DNA from: Oppiella nova
Lineage: Eukaryota; Arthropoda; Arachnida; Sarcoptiformes; Oppiidae
Direction of reading: 5' to 3'
DNA: 20,888 nucleotides
NCBI GenBank assembly: GCA_905397405.1
Contig: CAJPVJ010000741.1
Coordinates: forward strand, 1-20,888
The position numbers and the translations under genes were made by a program. Below are positions 1 to 11,062 of the stretch, piece by piece; position 1 is the stretch's first letter, and each line of letters opens with the position of its first letter. The notes below the pieces were generated by a model. The model was not told where the DNA came from. It did not search any database and saw only the letters and a list, made by a program, of their open reading frames with translations.

Positions 1-800
1 TACAGTATATTACTGTATATTCATATATTTGATAATTGTTTAATTTGAAAAATACTGCTTTCAATCAGAAAATTTGTTATCAATAGTTTGTAAGAATAAT
101 ATTATATATATATTTTAAATCACTTTTTAAACATTGATTCTTGAGAAAAGTTTTTCATTTGAAATGAAATCCATTGAAATGAATGTCAAAGTGATGTGCG
201 TTTAAATGTCATTTAAATTTATTATTTCTATATTTTCATGAATTGATGGCAAAACAAATCAATTACTTCATTACAATAATTATGAAATCATATAATCGTC
301 ACTCGACTGAAGAGAAGGTAGAGAAGAGTAGTGGAGTTATCGCTGATTAGATGTCTGTCCAGCGGTTGCATTAAGTACTCGACTGCCGGCATTCATATGC
401 TGTAAGTTATGGTTATGGTTGTGATGATGTGCTACACGACTATTAATTAGATTACTATTGGTTGGCATTAGATTTGGTGGCGAATACATCATCCCTGGCA
501 TCGACCCCATCGACCCGTTTGAACACGAGTTGGACCGCTCTCTGAGCCCTTTGTTGTCGGCGGTCGACATCTTCGAGAAGGCCAGCAAAGTGTCGGGAAA
601 GTTGGGGGGAGTGGCCGGGGTGTTGGCCGGGGTGCACATCTACACAATCATATATATCATACAATTACACTCAATTTGAGGTCAACATAGTTATCAAATT
701 GCTTTCAATATAGGATTATAGATATATAGATATATTGGTCACAACAACAAACTGGTTGTCATGACTGGATGTGCTATAAATGCATTCATCGCTCATTGCT
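1..800. repeat. Left arm of an 800-bp inverted repeat
   Basis: Base 1 pairs with 2645 and base 800 with 1846 in reverse-complement alignment. I counted about 10 substitutions over 800 bp, roughly 1.3 percent. The arm contains the minus-strand copy of an orphan exon (337-639). It reaches base 1, so homology may continue outside the window. No transposase, terminal motif or target-site duplication is visible. The level of difference suits two alleles of one locus as well as a true palindromic duplication. Confidence 0.93.
337..639 (-). CDS. Terminal exon of an unrecognised gene (left copy)
   Basis: An open frame of 100 codons on the minus strand, directly after a possible splice acceptor (tgtgtag before the ATG). 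The ATG may therefore be an internal codon of a longer spliced gene. The product starts MCTPANTPATPPNFPDTLLA and has a Ser-rich patch (RERSNSCSN, residues about 34-42) resembling a 14-3-3/basophilic kinase site. A Met/Pro/Gly stretch and a His/Asn run follow, ending TSNQR. The composition looks like a disordered C-terminal tail. It differs from the other copy at three residues (Ser/Asn, Ala/Ser, Thr/Ala). I do not recognise the family, and no upstream exon is convincing in 640-1844. Confidence 0.5.
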   Translation of the reverse strand: MCTPANTPATPPNFPDTLLAFSKMSTADNKGLRERSNSCSNGSMGSMPGMMYSPPNLMPTNSNLINSRVAHHHNHNHNLQHMNAGSRVLNATAGQTSNQR

Positions 801-1844
801 TTCAACTATAAGTAAATCCAGTTTTAAAGACTTTTCTATCACTTGTCTAATGCTTTTCAGTGAATTCAATTCAACACCAATTGAATGAAATATTTCATAT
901 AAACAAACAAATAATAAATAAACATCAGTTGTGCGGTCGTTAACCTTATTTACAAATCAAATGCAATCATTTCTATTCAATACTATTCTCGACTTTATTA
1001 TCAAAGCGTTGTTTTTACTTACTATAAAGAAATCAAATGCAAGATAACATTGAATTGATATAAATATTAATAACTTATATAACACTTACAGTAAAGCATT
1101 GCTTATAATAAATATGGGTTTCATTAGTGATGCGATTAATACTTGTTTTGCGCAATACTTTTGAATCAATTTTGTCTAAATTGAGTCTAGATTTAAACAT
1201 TCAATACAATTGCATTTTGACACCAATTCATATAACATCTTATAAATTGATCCAAATATACAAATTAACACAAATATTAGCAATTAATAAGAAATGAATG
1301 CATAATTAGTCAATAATATATGATATCCTATAAATACCTTACAATATAAGGCTTAAAATGCAATCAAACACTTCAAGGATAAACAAAACCTGACAAGTAA
1401 TTCAATTTCATATTGTTATATAGATTAGTATTAGAGTGACCAGGGTTACAAGTTGGCCATCAGTGGTCCTGTTCAAGACCTATAGGACATCTTGTGGTCC
1501 AGTCTTAGTGCTTATTATATTAAGGAAATGGCAACAAATGGTGGTGTGTTTTGTGTGATACACATACAAAAGCATAGGTAAACATAACCACTACCCGTGC
1601 GATGACTACTCAACACACAAGACCTCTCATTATCTGATCCCTAAACCGCTAACCATTTATTGTGACAAATGTATTCATTTTAAATGACGAGAATATCGTA
1701 GGAATTGAATGCAATTTGTACTATAAATATGTGTAATATATGTTTGTATTGAATATGACTGCCATTCATATGATATGACTGAAGACATGGATAGAGATAG
1801 TGATGAAAAGAAAGACTCACGGCTTTAAAGTGTGGGTTTGAATG
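801..1844. other. Non-coding spacer between the inverted arms
   Basis: About 1 kb, mostly AT-rich, with no credible exon on either strand. A less AT-rich stretch at about 1435-1640 holds short repeated words (gtggtcc) and a small possible hairpin (gtcct..aggac), but no gene or element I recognise. If the left contig is inverted, as argued in the findings, this sequence is intron or upstream sequence of the orphan-exon gene. Confidence 0.5.
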
Positions 1845-1845
1845 N
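1845..1845. other. Single-N assembly join
   Basis: One N lies immediately before the right arm of the inverted repeat (1846). A one-base gap exactly at the edge of a repeat marks a contig join rather than an uncertain base call. The arrangement across it should not be trusted. Confidence 0.8.
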
Positions 1846-2645
1846 AGCAATGAGAGATGAATGCATTTATAGCACATCCAGTCATGACAACCAGTTTGTT
1901 GTTGTGACCAATATATCTATATATCTATAATCCTATATTGAAAGCAATTTGATAACTATGTTGACCTCAAATGGAGTGTAATTGTATGATATATATGATT
2001 GTGTAGATGTGCACCCCGGCCAACACCCCGGCCACTCCCCCCAACTTTCCCGACACTTTGCTGGCCTTCTCGAAGATGTCGACCGCCGACAACAAAGGAC
2101 TCAGAGAGCGGTCCAACTCGTGTTCAAACGGGTCGATGGGGTCGATGCCAGGGATGATGTATTCGCCACCAAATCTAATGCCAACCAATAATAATCTAAT
2201 TAATAGTCGTGTATCACATCATCACAACCATAACCATAACTTACAGCATATGAATGCCGGCAGTCGAGTACTTAATGCAGCCGCTGGACAGACATCTAAT
2301 CAGCGATAACTCCACTACTCTTCTCTACCTTCTCTTCAGTCGAGTGACAATTATATGATTTCATAATTATTGTAATGAAGTAATTGATTTGTTTTGCCAT
2401 CAATTCATGAAAATATAGAAATAATAAATTTTAATGACATTTAAACGCACATCACTTTGACATTCATTTCAATGGATTTCATTTCAAATGAAAAACTATT
2501 CTCAAGAATCAATGTTTCAAAAGTGATTTAAAATATATATATAATATTATTCTTACAAACTATTGATAACAAATTTTCTGATTGAAAGCAGTATTTTTCA
2601 AATTAAACAATTATCAAATATATGAATATACAGTAATATACTGTA
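1846..2645. repeat. Right arm of the 800-bp inverted repeat
   Basis: Reverse-complement partner of 1-800, starting one base after the N at 1845. Homology to base 1 ends at 2645 only because the window begins there. It carries the plus-strand orphan exon at 2007-2309. Confidence 0.93.
2007..2309 (+). CDS. Terminal exon of an unrecognised gene (right copy)
   Basis: A 100-codon open frame following a gtgtag acceptor at 2001-2006 and ending in TAA. It has the same features as the left copy: Pro/Thr-rich start, RERSNSCSN patch, Met/Pro/Gly run, His/Asn run and TSNQR end. The GC content is well above the flanks, which supports coding. Three of the four base differences I noted from the left copy change an amino acid, all in the low-complexity half. 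Upstream exons would have to lie across the join at 1845. Function unknown. Confidence 0.5.
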   Translation: MCTPANTPATPPNFPDTLLAFSKMSTADNKGLRERSNSCSNGSMGSMPGMMYSPPNLMPTNNNLINSRVSHHHNHNHNLQHMNAGSRVLNAAAGQTSNQR

Positions 2646-3233
2646 ATATTGTGTACTGTATTTGCATTTATGATTTCGACTAATGTTAGCTTTACTGTAG
2701 AATCACTTGAATATTCATTTAAATAAATTTTGTTATTATATTATAATTATTAAATATTATTATTTAGGTTTTAATTTGTGCCTCATTTTCAACACATACA
2801 TAGCACCCATTATTTGGCAAACATTTGTTATACTATATTAATTGAATTATAACTTATAATCAAATCTATCCGTTTATACATATATTACTTAAATCTGTAT
2901 TCTTATCCCAAAACAAATTGCGAAAATGTCTTCATTTTGTCTTTAAATAGTTGATATTATAATTATTTTTGTACGACCGACTCATACAAACAACTCTTGT
3001 ATTGCTAGTCAATTATACTGTATATCTATGAACCAAATCAATTGATACTTTATAAGTTATCTCAAGTATTGCTGACTTACGTTAGGATTTGTGCTTTTAT
3101 TACAACTATATTTCAAGTATAAACATTATTAATCCATTGTAATGTAGTTTATAAATTATAAATTAACACGAAATGTATATTTCAAAAGAATTTATTGTTT
3201 TCAAAATAAAATTCAGTGTTAAATTAAATACAA
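2646..3233. other. AT-rich intergenic spacer
   Basis: Nearly 600 bp of AT-rich DNA with no supported gene. A minus-strand AATAAA (tttatt at about 3190-3195) lies about 40 bp past the DUS1L stop and is a plausible poly(A) signal for that gene. Confidence 0.6.
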
Positions 3234-4930
3234 TTATGTGTTACATGTGTTTATGTTTTGACATTTCTTATTGAAACGAGTTTTCATTTGGAACTTATGG
3301 CCTAAAAAATATAAATAACATTTCATCAAATTATATACAATACCAACAACCAATGGGTGACATACCGGTGCAGTCCAGTGTTTCTAAATATGTCTTTTTG
3401 CGACAACAGGTCCGACAGATGCCATAATCGCATTTCTCTCCCTTCGGATTGGGACACAAAGCGCACAGAATTCGTTTGTTCCCCACTTTGACCCTCTCTT
3501 CACAGCTAACCATTCGATTCATTCGCTTTAACTTCTTCTTCGATATTCTTCTTTCACATTCTTCTCCACAATTGTCCTCCTCTTCAGTACTTCTTTTTGT
3601 TGCCATCAATGGATCCGTCGATTTGGGTTCGGGTCTAATATAGGACTGACAGATATACGGCGGAACACTTGTGCTGTCACTCCAATTGTTTGTATTTTTG
3701 GCTTCTCTTTCATATATCTCTTCATATCTACTCTTCAACTGTTGTGTCACGTCTTCGAAGACATCGGTTGAGTGCGCTTTCGCTACCCTTTCCCTCAAGT
3801 CTTCATTCTCAGGCAAAGTAAAGCAATGATAGAAGAACTTAAAGATATGACCCCTAATGAAAGACAGTGGACAGGGATATTGTTTGGCGAGCTTTAGGTA
3901 TTGTTGGGCAACCGTCCAAACGGCAACCCTTTTGCCCGTGAAAAGGGCCGGATTGTGGAGAAGGCCCTCAGCAGACATCACGGCTTCCACTCCTGTCTCC
4001 GACAAACAGTTGTGGACATCGTTTAGTGAAAGGATATTCCCGTTCGCGAACACAGGAATCTTAACCGCATTTCTATTCAATCCATAAATTGTATTATTTT
4101 TTGTGCCAAATTTTAATACTTCAAAATATCTCAATACTTAATAGCTTTGATGTACTCCCAGTCGGCCCTTCCAGTCAACGGACCTTTTTGTTCACGACGT
4201 CTCCCGTGAACCTAACCATCAGTTTATAGCATTTAATTATAGGAACAATAAAATCGAGTCAAGTATTTACACAAATCAGCGAAACGCCGGCTTTTTCTAA
4301 CATTTTTGCGAATTCAACCGATTTATCCATTTCTGCAAAAATCCTTATCTTACAAGTGATTGGGATTTGGATTTCAGTTGAAACACGATTTACTAAACAA
4401 TCATACAATCAATACTGAGTTTCACGTATAAAACCAATGATTATGTCACAAATGAAATCAAATTCAATACTCATTTCATATATGAGATCCCATTCATCCA
4501 TAAGGAAAGCGCCGTAATGTCCGCGTTTAGCCACTGATTGAGGACATCCGAGGTTTATATCAATGGCATCGCAATGATTGGCCGCAAGTCTTGACGCTTC
4601 CAACAAGACTTCACTATTATTGGCACAAAACTGTTGATTCAAACCATATGTTTGTATTAATACATCCTTTACTACCATTAATCTAATGGTGAATACCTGA
4701 AGAATAAGTGGTCGGTCTTCAGGAGTGGTTTGTAAGCATTGGTTCCGGTATTTAATGTTTTTGATGAAAGCGTTTGCGTTAATCATTGGTGTATAACAGC
4801 ATTGAATGCCATAATATTGTCGCACCAGTAGTCTGAAGGCCAGTTCCGACTGATCCACCATTGGGGCCAATATATAGCGGCATCCGTTCAGTTCATCCAT
4901 CCAAAAGTTATACGAATTGGTGGCAGTCAT
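3234..4930 (-). CDS. DUS1L: tRNA-dihydrouridine synthase 1-like (DUS1L)
   Basis: FMN enzyme of the Dus family that reduces uridines in the tRNA D-loop; the DUS1 branch acts at U16/U17. Six exons on the minus strand fit in phase: 4930-4697, 4630-4471, 4392-4271, 4211-4138, 4072-3366 and 3301-3234. They give 454 codons, close to vertebrate DUS1L. Visible landmarks are ILAPMVDQSELAFRLL near the N-terminus, DAIDINLGCPQ with the catalytic Cys followed by KRGHYGAFL, PITCKIRIF, VHGRRREQKGPLTG, IPVFANGN and VMSAEGLLHNPALF. A Cys-rich tail (CALCPNPKGEKCDYGICRTC) ends in DCTGHKF. Exons 3, 4 and 6 are short and were found by homology and phase. Reading through the last donor (GTATGT at 3365) gives a false end WYCI. 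The intron 4631-4696 is 66 nt without a stop, so unspliced mRNA would remain in frame. Start chosen at the first ATG, 111 bp from the divergent ELAC2 start. Confidence 0.93.
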
Positions 4931-5041
4931 GGCTCACCACTTGATCCAAACACCACTCAAAGACTCGCCAATAGATGAGTGAATGTATGCAAGCATTGAA
5001 TGACTGAACGATTGCATCATTGGTTGCATTGACTGCAAAGT
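4931..5041. promoter_or_regulatory. Shared promoter of DUS1L and ELAC2
   Basis: Only 111 bp separate the two divergent start codons, so both promoters and 5' UTRs must fit or overlap here. A CCAAT sequence (cgccaatag, about 4968-4976) is present and no TATA box is evident. The inference is joint control of two tRNA-maturation enzymes. Confidence 0.6.
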
Positions 5042-7447
5042 ATGGCTACGTTTGGCATCAAATGCAACACATGTCTCACCAATCGATCCAAACATCTATT
5101 TATTAATTGTTGGAAACATTTCTCTTATAATCGACTCAACACTACAGCCAAAGAGGAAGAGATGCCCAAAGATAAGAGTCATTTACTGCAGAAACTGCGG
5201 GACAATCGCATGAAGAGCGCCAAAAAGACTGCGAAGAATACTTTGGCCTCAAATGTGTTTCAATTGTCTGTTGTGGGCAACGGATCCAAAGGCAATCCAA
5301 GAGCTCTGTATGTGTGGACCGATCGCAACAGTTATCTATTCAATTGCGGTGAAGGCACACAACGCTTGGCTAATGAACACAAGTTAGTGATCACTGGACA
5401 CCACATGCACTTCATGTGTGGTGATCATTGGACACCACATGCACTCCATGTGTGTCTGTATTTGTATTACTGTTAATGAATTGTCTCTCAAATTAGACTC
5501 AAATTATCGAAACTGGAGAATATATTCATCACTCGGCGGTGCATTGAAAACATGAGTGGAATCGTTGGTCTGGCGCTCACCTGTCAGGACATCGGTGTCC
5601 CAAACATTACACTCCACGGCCCGCAACACATCGATCGCCTCCTCAGTCTTTATCACCACTTCTTGACGTTTTCGGGAATGAAAATACAAACCAATAGTTA
5701 TATTGATTACCATTTCGAGGACACAGATCTCGCCATCAGGTGTTTACCCATTCAGGCATCCGTTGCCGTCGAAGACAACTCGAAAAACACGTCAAAAGTT
5801 TCAAACGAAATCTCATTCATATATATCTGTAAACTAAAGGACAGACCGGGAGAGCTGTTGATTAAGAAGTGCATTGAACTCAAGGTACCTCCCGGGCCTC
5901 TGTTAGGAAAACTTAAAGCCGGTCAAGACATTGTCTTATCAGATAATCGAGTCATTTGTTCCAAAGATGTTATGGGACCTGAAGACAAGGGACCCATTTT
6001 TATAGTACTCGAGTGTCCGTCCCTTCAATACATTGATTCCTTACTTTCAAACGAATCCATTCTTCAAAGTCTATCAAACGAGTCCTCGAATTTGGTTTCA
6101 GTTGTCGTGCACTTCACGCCTTCGGATGTGTTCACTGATGAGAGATACCAGCAATGGATGAAACGTTTGGGTGATTCAGTCGAGCACTTGATTGTAAACG
6201 AAGATAATCCTAAACAGAGTTATGTTGGATCTAATCGACTCCAGATTCAGCTCAATCTTATCGATTCATTCATATTTCCATTACTTGATTGTCTGCGAAA
6301 TGAAGACACACCACAAGCCTATCAATCAAATAGTGTTAGAAATACAAACACTTTATCTAAATATCATTTGAGGCCTTCCAATGTCAAGGGATATGATTCC
6401 GAGAATATTGTTGACATCGATGTCAACGCCTTTAAAGAAGAGGCCTTTTCTAACTCAGAGTTTATGGAAAGTCTTAAGAAATACCATTCACTTGAATCGC
6501 AACTCCAATATACAGCCCAAGATTATCCGGAAATCATATTTTTAGGAACCGGTTCTGCAGTTCCGTCGAAAGTGCGGAATACGAGTGCCATTTGGCTTAA
6601 CATTGACTCCGAGACATCGTTTCTATTGGATTGTGGCGAAGGAACCTTTGGACAGTTGTCCAGGTTTTATGGCAAAGAATGTGACTCTCGATTAAAGCAA
6701 CTGAAAGCCATTTATGTGAGTCATCTTCACGCCGACCATCACTTAGGGATTCTTCAACTCTTGAAGAAGCGATCACTTGTGACGGATGAGCCATTGTTAT
6801 TGATAATACCCCCGGCAGTCATTAATTGGCTCCAGAATTACAACGAATGTGTGGAACAGATCTCACATATGTTTGAAATTATTGCTATCAAAAAGTTTTT
6901 AACAGAAAGTGACGATAAAGTGCTAAAGAGGTTGCGCTTAAAAGAATTGAGGACTTGTTTAGTACCGCATTGTTCTCACAGTTACGGCGTTTCGTTGACC
7001 ACTAAAAGTGAACCCAATTTCAAAGTCGTGTATTCAGGCGATACACAGCCGACCCCTAATCTGACCAGAATTGGCCTCAACTGCGACCTATTGATACACG
7101 AGGCGTCGATGGAGGACCAGCTCGTGGATGAGGCGCGGCTTAAGTTCCACAGCACCACCTCTGAGGCCATAGATGTGGGCAAAGACATGAACGCAAAGTT
7201 CACTATTTTAACTCATTTTAGTCAAAGATATGCCAAAATTCCTGTCTTTAATGAGAACTTTAACGATAGGGTTGGCATTGCTTTCGACAATATGAGGGTT
7301 CGGATGTCAGATCTGAATAAATTGCCGAAAATGATTCCGACTCTCAAATGCCTTTTCAACGAACAGATCGAAGAACTTAAGGCCAGAAGCGCTCACACAC
7401 TTCGCCGAAAGGAAGTCCTGTCTCAATACCGCGACAATAAAACATAG
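5042..7447 (+). CDS. ELAC2: Ribonuclease Z, long form (ELAC2)
   Basis: Zinc endonuclease that removes the 3' trailer from nuclear and mitochondrial pre-tRNAs. Two exons, 5042-5382 and 5497-7447, give 763 residues, typical for long-form RNase Z. Exon 1 ends EHK and exon 2 continues LKLSKLENIFITRR, as in the family. The N-terminal half has FNCGEGTQRL and the degenerate non-catalytic fold. The C-terminal half has FLGTGSAVPSKVRNTS, LLDCGEGTFGQL, the metal motif SHLHADHH (His/Asp from about residue 523), PHCSHSYGV, VYSGDTQPT, IHEASMEDQL and LTHFSQRYAKIP, so it looks catalytically intact. The Arg/Lys/Asn-rich N-terminus without early acids resembles a mitochondrial presequence. Met41 (EEEMPKDKSHLL) could start a nuclear form, as known for human and fly homologues. 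AATAAA lies at 7453-7458, just past the stop. Confidence 0.96.
5387..5454. repeat. 34-bp tandem repeat inside the ELAC2 intron
   Basis: 5387-5420 and 5421-5454 are two 34-bp units (gtgatcactggacaccacat and on) with two mismatches. They fill most of the 114-bp intron 5383-5496 and begin four bases after the donor. Removing one unit would leave an intron of about 80 bp, the usual size here, so the duplication probably lengthened a minimal intron. Confidence 0.9.
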
Positions 7448-7969
7448 CATTCAATAAAATTTTCATTTCAGTTAATTTAATTTACTTTTATATGTTGCCA
7501 TAGACTCTATGGCATAGAGTTATGTGAAATCTATGCAAACATTAGTTAATAAATAAAGTTATTATAAATTGTGATTTCATTAAATAAATATTTATTTATT
7601 TTCATTTAAGTTGCGATAACTTATCAAAACACGTGATTTCTTAGGGAAGTGCAAGACTTTTAGATTTGTTTCATTGAAAATCGCTGTACTTTTGAATCTG
7701 ATTTAATGTAAATTAATTACAATTGCAATGAATACATATAATCCTAACAAAATGTAACCGATTTATGTGATAAAACCTTACAGTACTCGCAACTAAATGG
7801 ACAACTTTGAGAGGTTTGCAACTTTATTACAAGTTAAGTAGCAGTCGTTGTAATGACCATATGTTGTGCTATTAATATAATTAAATTGCAATCAAATTAG
7901 AAAAATGTTTGTAAAATATTTAACATTAGTCACAATTTGAAAAACATAAGTTTAATTGTTAATTAAATC
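7448..7969. other. Intergenic spacer after ELAC2
   Basis: Contains the ELAC2 poly(A) signal (7453-7458), a short perfect hairpin (gccatag-act-ctatggc, 7497-7513) and a CACGTG E-box at about 7631-7636. Otherwise AT-rich and without a supported gene. It must hold the promoter of the downstream nuf-like gene. Confidence 0.5.
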
Positions 7970-10253
7970 ATGTGGAGCACAGGTATGTCATGCAATAAAG
8001 AGGTAGAGCCTGTTGTGTTGGTGTAATGTTAGGCAGTGGCACAGGTAGTGGTAGACATGGATAGCCTTAGGGGTGGTTTACATCTTATGTTAGATTTGTT
8101 TGTTTGAAGAGAAAACAAGTGTTGTTTCCATTAGTAATGCCAGTAATGCCTAAACACTCAGATGTGAGTCAATTGTATTGTGTTTTGTATTGACGTCTCA
8201 TTTATACATTTATTTCACAATCTGTTCATTATTTCATTAGTTTTAGTATTAGTTGTCGAGTATTTGTGTATCAATCAGTGCCTCAAGACATGTATCGCAG
8301 ATCCACTTCTAACCATAACTTCAAACGCCATTCTTCCTCATCAGCCCAACAACACGCCAAGTATGCCATCGAGTGATCACTTTATGATAACCTAATTAGC
8401 CATCACTTGCATCCACACCACTCTTTGCCACTGTTTACCACTTTATGATTGCAATTATTGTTTACTAATAATAGGCTAATCTTTCCTATCATTTGACGGA
8501 CACTTATCTCTCTGTCAATAATCTTATGATCATATCATGTGTCTTGTTATCTGGGATTAAGTGGTGCCCTATTATCTGTTAATCTTATAATCTGTACCAA
8601 ACATGTGCTAAATATATGTAAATGAATGTGATTTGTCTGCAGAGAACTGTTCCGAATGAGTCCAACCAATGGCACGAATGGCTCGAGTCCTATGAGTTCT
8701 TTGAGCTGTGAATCGGATGATATGATTAACGACACCATCAGTATTGAAGAAGACGTTATCAATTTGACACAAAAAGTTGGTTTTCATGTCTTTAATGATT
8801 AGTGTATTGAAGTTGTTATGTGAATGGTTTGATCCGCAGATCCAGTCATTACAAGATCAGGTGAACTACTTGTCTGAGGGACAGATCAGTAACGAAGACA
8901 AGTATACGCGAGTCAAACAGGAAAACGCAAACCTCATGACTAAGTATTGATCCCTTCAGAGGGCTTTTCATTCATTTCCAGATTATATAATTCATATCAA
9001 TTGATACTAAAGTTAAAAAAGTGTTACAAAAATAGTTTTTTGTATCACTTTTTTGTGCAAAATTGCTTATCATGTAATACCGTATAAATTACAGTATATT
9101 GCAGTATAAGGCTTACTGTACACTGATATACGAAACACAACTCAATGCAAACCCCAAGCCTTTGAGGAATGGATTCTTCCATTCATTCAAAGCTATTATT
9201 ATTAGCAGTTTTGTTGACGTTTACAGCAGTGTTATTGTCATTCACATGATTTACTATCATTTTCGTGCCATTCATTTGTAATACATTCCCAGCATTTGGT
9301 TTCAAATGAATTGTGTTTCGATTATTAGTCAATACTTTTGGCGACAAATGATATGCTATTTATTTGCCACAAATTATTTCTATGAGTTTTGACTGGATTT
9401 TCATAAATACTGTTGACTTGTGTTCAGAATACATACCTTAGAGGAACAGCTCAGAGATATTGAGATTCAAAACGAAGAGAGGAGTGGAGAAGAAGACAGA
9501 CGTTATAAGGATGTGATGGCCAGACATGAGAGGGAGAAATCTCAAGAATGTGAACAATACTTGAATCGGATCTATAATTTACAACAAGAGTTAGTCGACG
9601 CTAAAGACGAGTCACGAAAGTACCAAAATATGGTCGAAAGGCTTCAAACCGTCAAAACAGAACTCGAGGATCAGATCAATGACAAGAGTATTGAAATCGA
9701 TGGCCTGAGGCTTGAAGTGAACAAACTTCGAGATGTTGTCCGTAAACACGAAGAAGAAGAGAGTGTCAACTCTCGACTCATAGAAGTATTAAACCAAGAG
9801 TTGGTTGACATGAAAGCTCCGAAACTGTTTGAAACAAAGCAGCGAACCATGTCTTCAAGTGATGACATCGATATGCTATACAACTCCGAAATGGATCGAC
9901 AGTTAAAAGAACTGAAAGACGAAAACATAGCCCTTCGAGAGGCCAATGAAGAGCTGTCGGCACTACTGCTCAACAATCGGTTAGAAGAGGGCAGAAATCT
10001 TCTCAAAGAGGGAGAAGTGGTCTCATCCTTGGCCTCAGAGTTAGGAACTTTTAATTCAGATCAGGTATTCATCACTTTGTTTAAGCATTATTTGATTTGT
10101 TTGTAACCACTTGTCATTTGTTTGACTCAATAGTTGAGAACAGCTCTGAAGGATCAGCAGGAAGTGAATGTGAAGCTGCGGACATACATCGATGACATAC
10201 TCCTCAATATTGTCGAAAATTATCCGCAACTCTTGGAAGTGAAAAATAAATGA
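7970..10253 (+). CDS. nuf: Rab11 family-interacting protein, nuf/FIP3-4 class
   Basis: Effector linking Rab11/Arf GTPases on recycling endosomes to motors during cleavage furrow and cytokinesis. Secure exons: 8643-8775, 8840-8943, 9428-10064 and 10134-10253. Two upstream exons are proposed on phase alone: 8279-8360 and a mini-exon 7970-7982 (MWST before a GTATGT donor). Together these give 1089 nt, 362 residues. If the mini-exon is wrong, translation would start at ATG 8290 or 8656. The middle is a long coiled coil beginning [20 protein letters not shown] and containing [20 protein letters not shown]. The C-terminus, [20 protein letters not shown], is the Rab11-binding domain. No EF-hands are visible, unlike vertebrate FIP3. 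AATAAA overlaps the stop (10245-10250) and another lies at 10650-10655. Confidence 0.85.
8944..9427. other. Largest nuf intron
   Basis: A 484-bp intron from donor gtattg to acceptor tgttcag. AT-rich; I see no exon, RNA gene or repeat in it. Confidence 0.7.
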
Positions 10254-10994
10254 TTTATTAGAAGTTTAGGTAAATTACGAGAACTTAATGCTATGCATAA
10301 CGAATCCGTCCTAACAATCAAATTGTGATTATATTTATAACTGAAATACAGCCTAACATTGCGATTGGGCTTAACTTATGAACGAATTTTATGCTCATTA
10401 TTGACAAACATATCAATTGTAAACTTATTTAAGACTTTGTTATTTGACAAACTGACAAAATAGTGAACATTTCATAAATTGTTAATCATCTTAACTATTA
10501 TTTATAGACATCTAATGAATTGAAATCACATAAATCTATTTCTTATAAATAATCATTTGTTATATGATTCTATTGAAATCAGATATATTTTAATCAATAT
10601 TTAGTATATATTTGAACATTCATTTAATACACATTATACAGTATTTGGTAATAAAATGCATTCATTAAACGAAATCTATGTTCTGTACATTATTTTACAT
10701 TATTATGGTAATGATTATTATTATTATTATTATGATTATTACCGGTATTTATATAACAGTAATATTGTACGGTATTTGTTCAACATTACAGTATATGAGG
10801 TGTGAATGGATGCCATTAACCCATAGATTTCGATAAACTCAGACAGTATATGACCAAAAAGAAGTCTAAAATGAATGGTCACTTCTATCTCTAGTTTGCA
10901 ATTCAAGAGGATTTCATCTAAACACGAGTTAAACTAATTAAATGTAGCATGTTCAAATGAAATGTTGCACATTCTGCATTCCATATTCTTGTAG
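10254..10994. other. AT-rich spacer between nuf and TMEM107
   Basis: About 740 bp downstream of two converging genes. It contains a probable poly(A) signal for nuf (10650-10655) and a short ATT microsatellite (about 10710-10741). No gene is supported. It ends at the point where the duplicated TMEM107/RPN2 segment begins. Confidence 0.6.
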
Positions 10995-11062
10995 CCTTGT
11001 TAAAAGGTTGAGATGCAATTGGATATTGTTTGACTGTATATGACTGGAAAGTATGACATAAA

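Noticed and set aside
1-2645. Inverted repeat as a foldback transposon or MITE
   Set aside because: The arms carry a protein-like exon, there are no terminal motifs or target-site duplication, and the repeat edge coincides with an assembly gap.
3331-3365. DUS1L ending in SPIGCWYCI
   Set aside because: A strong GTATGT donor lies here, and the exon 3301-3234 continues the conserved DCTGHKF end.
10710-10741. ATT-rich microsatellite as a regulatory element
   Set aside because: Ordinary short simple repeat in AT-rich spacer DNA; nothing ties it to a function.
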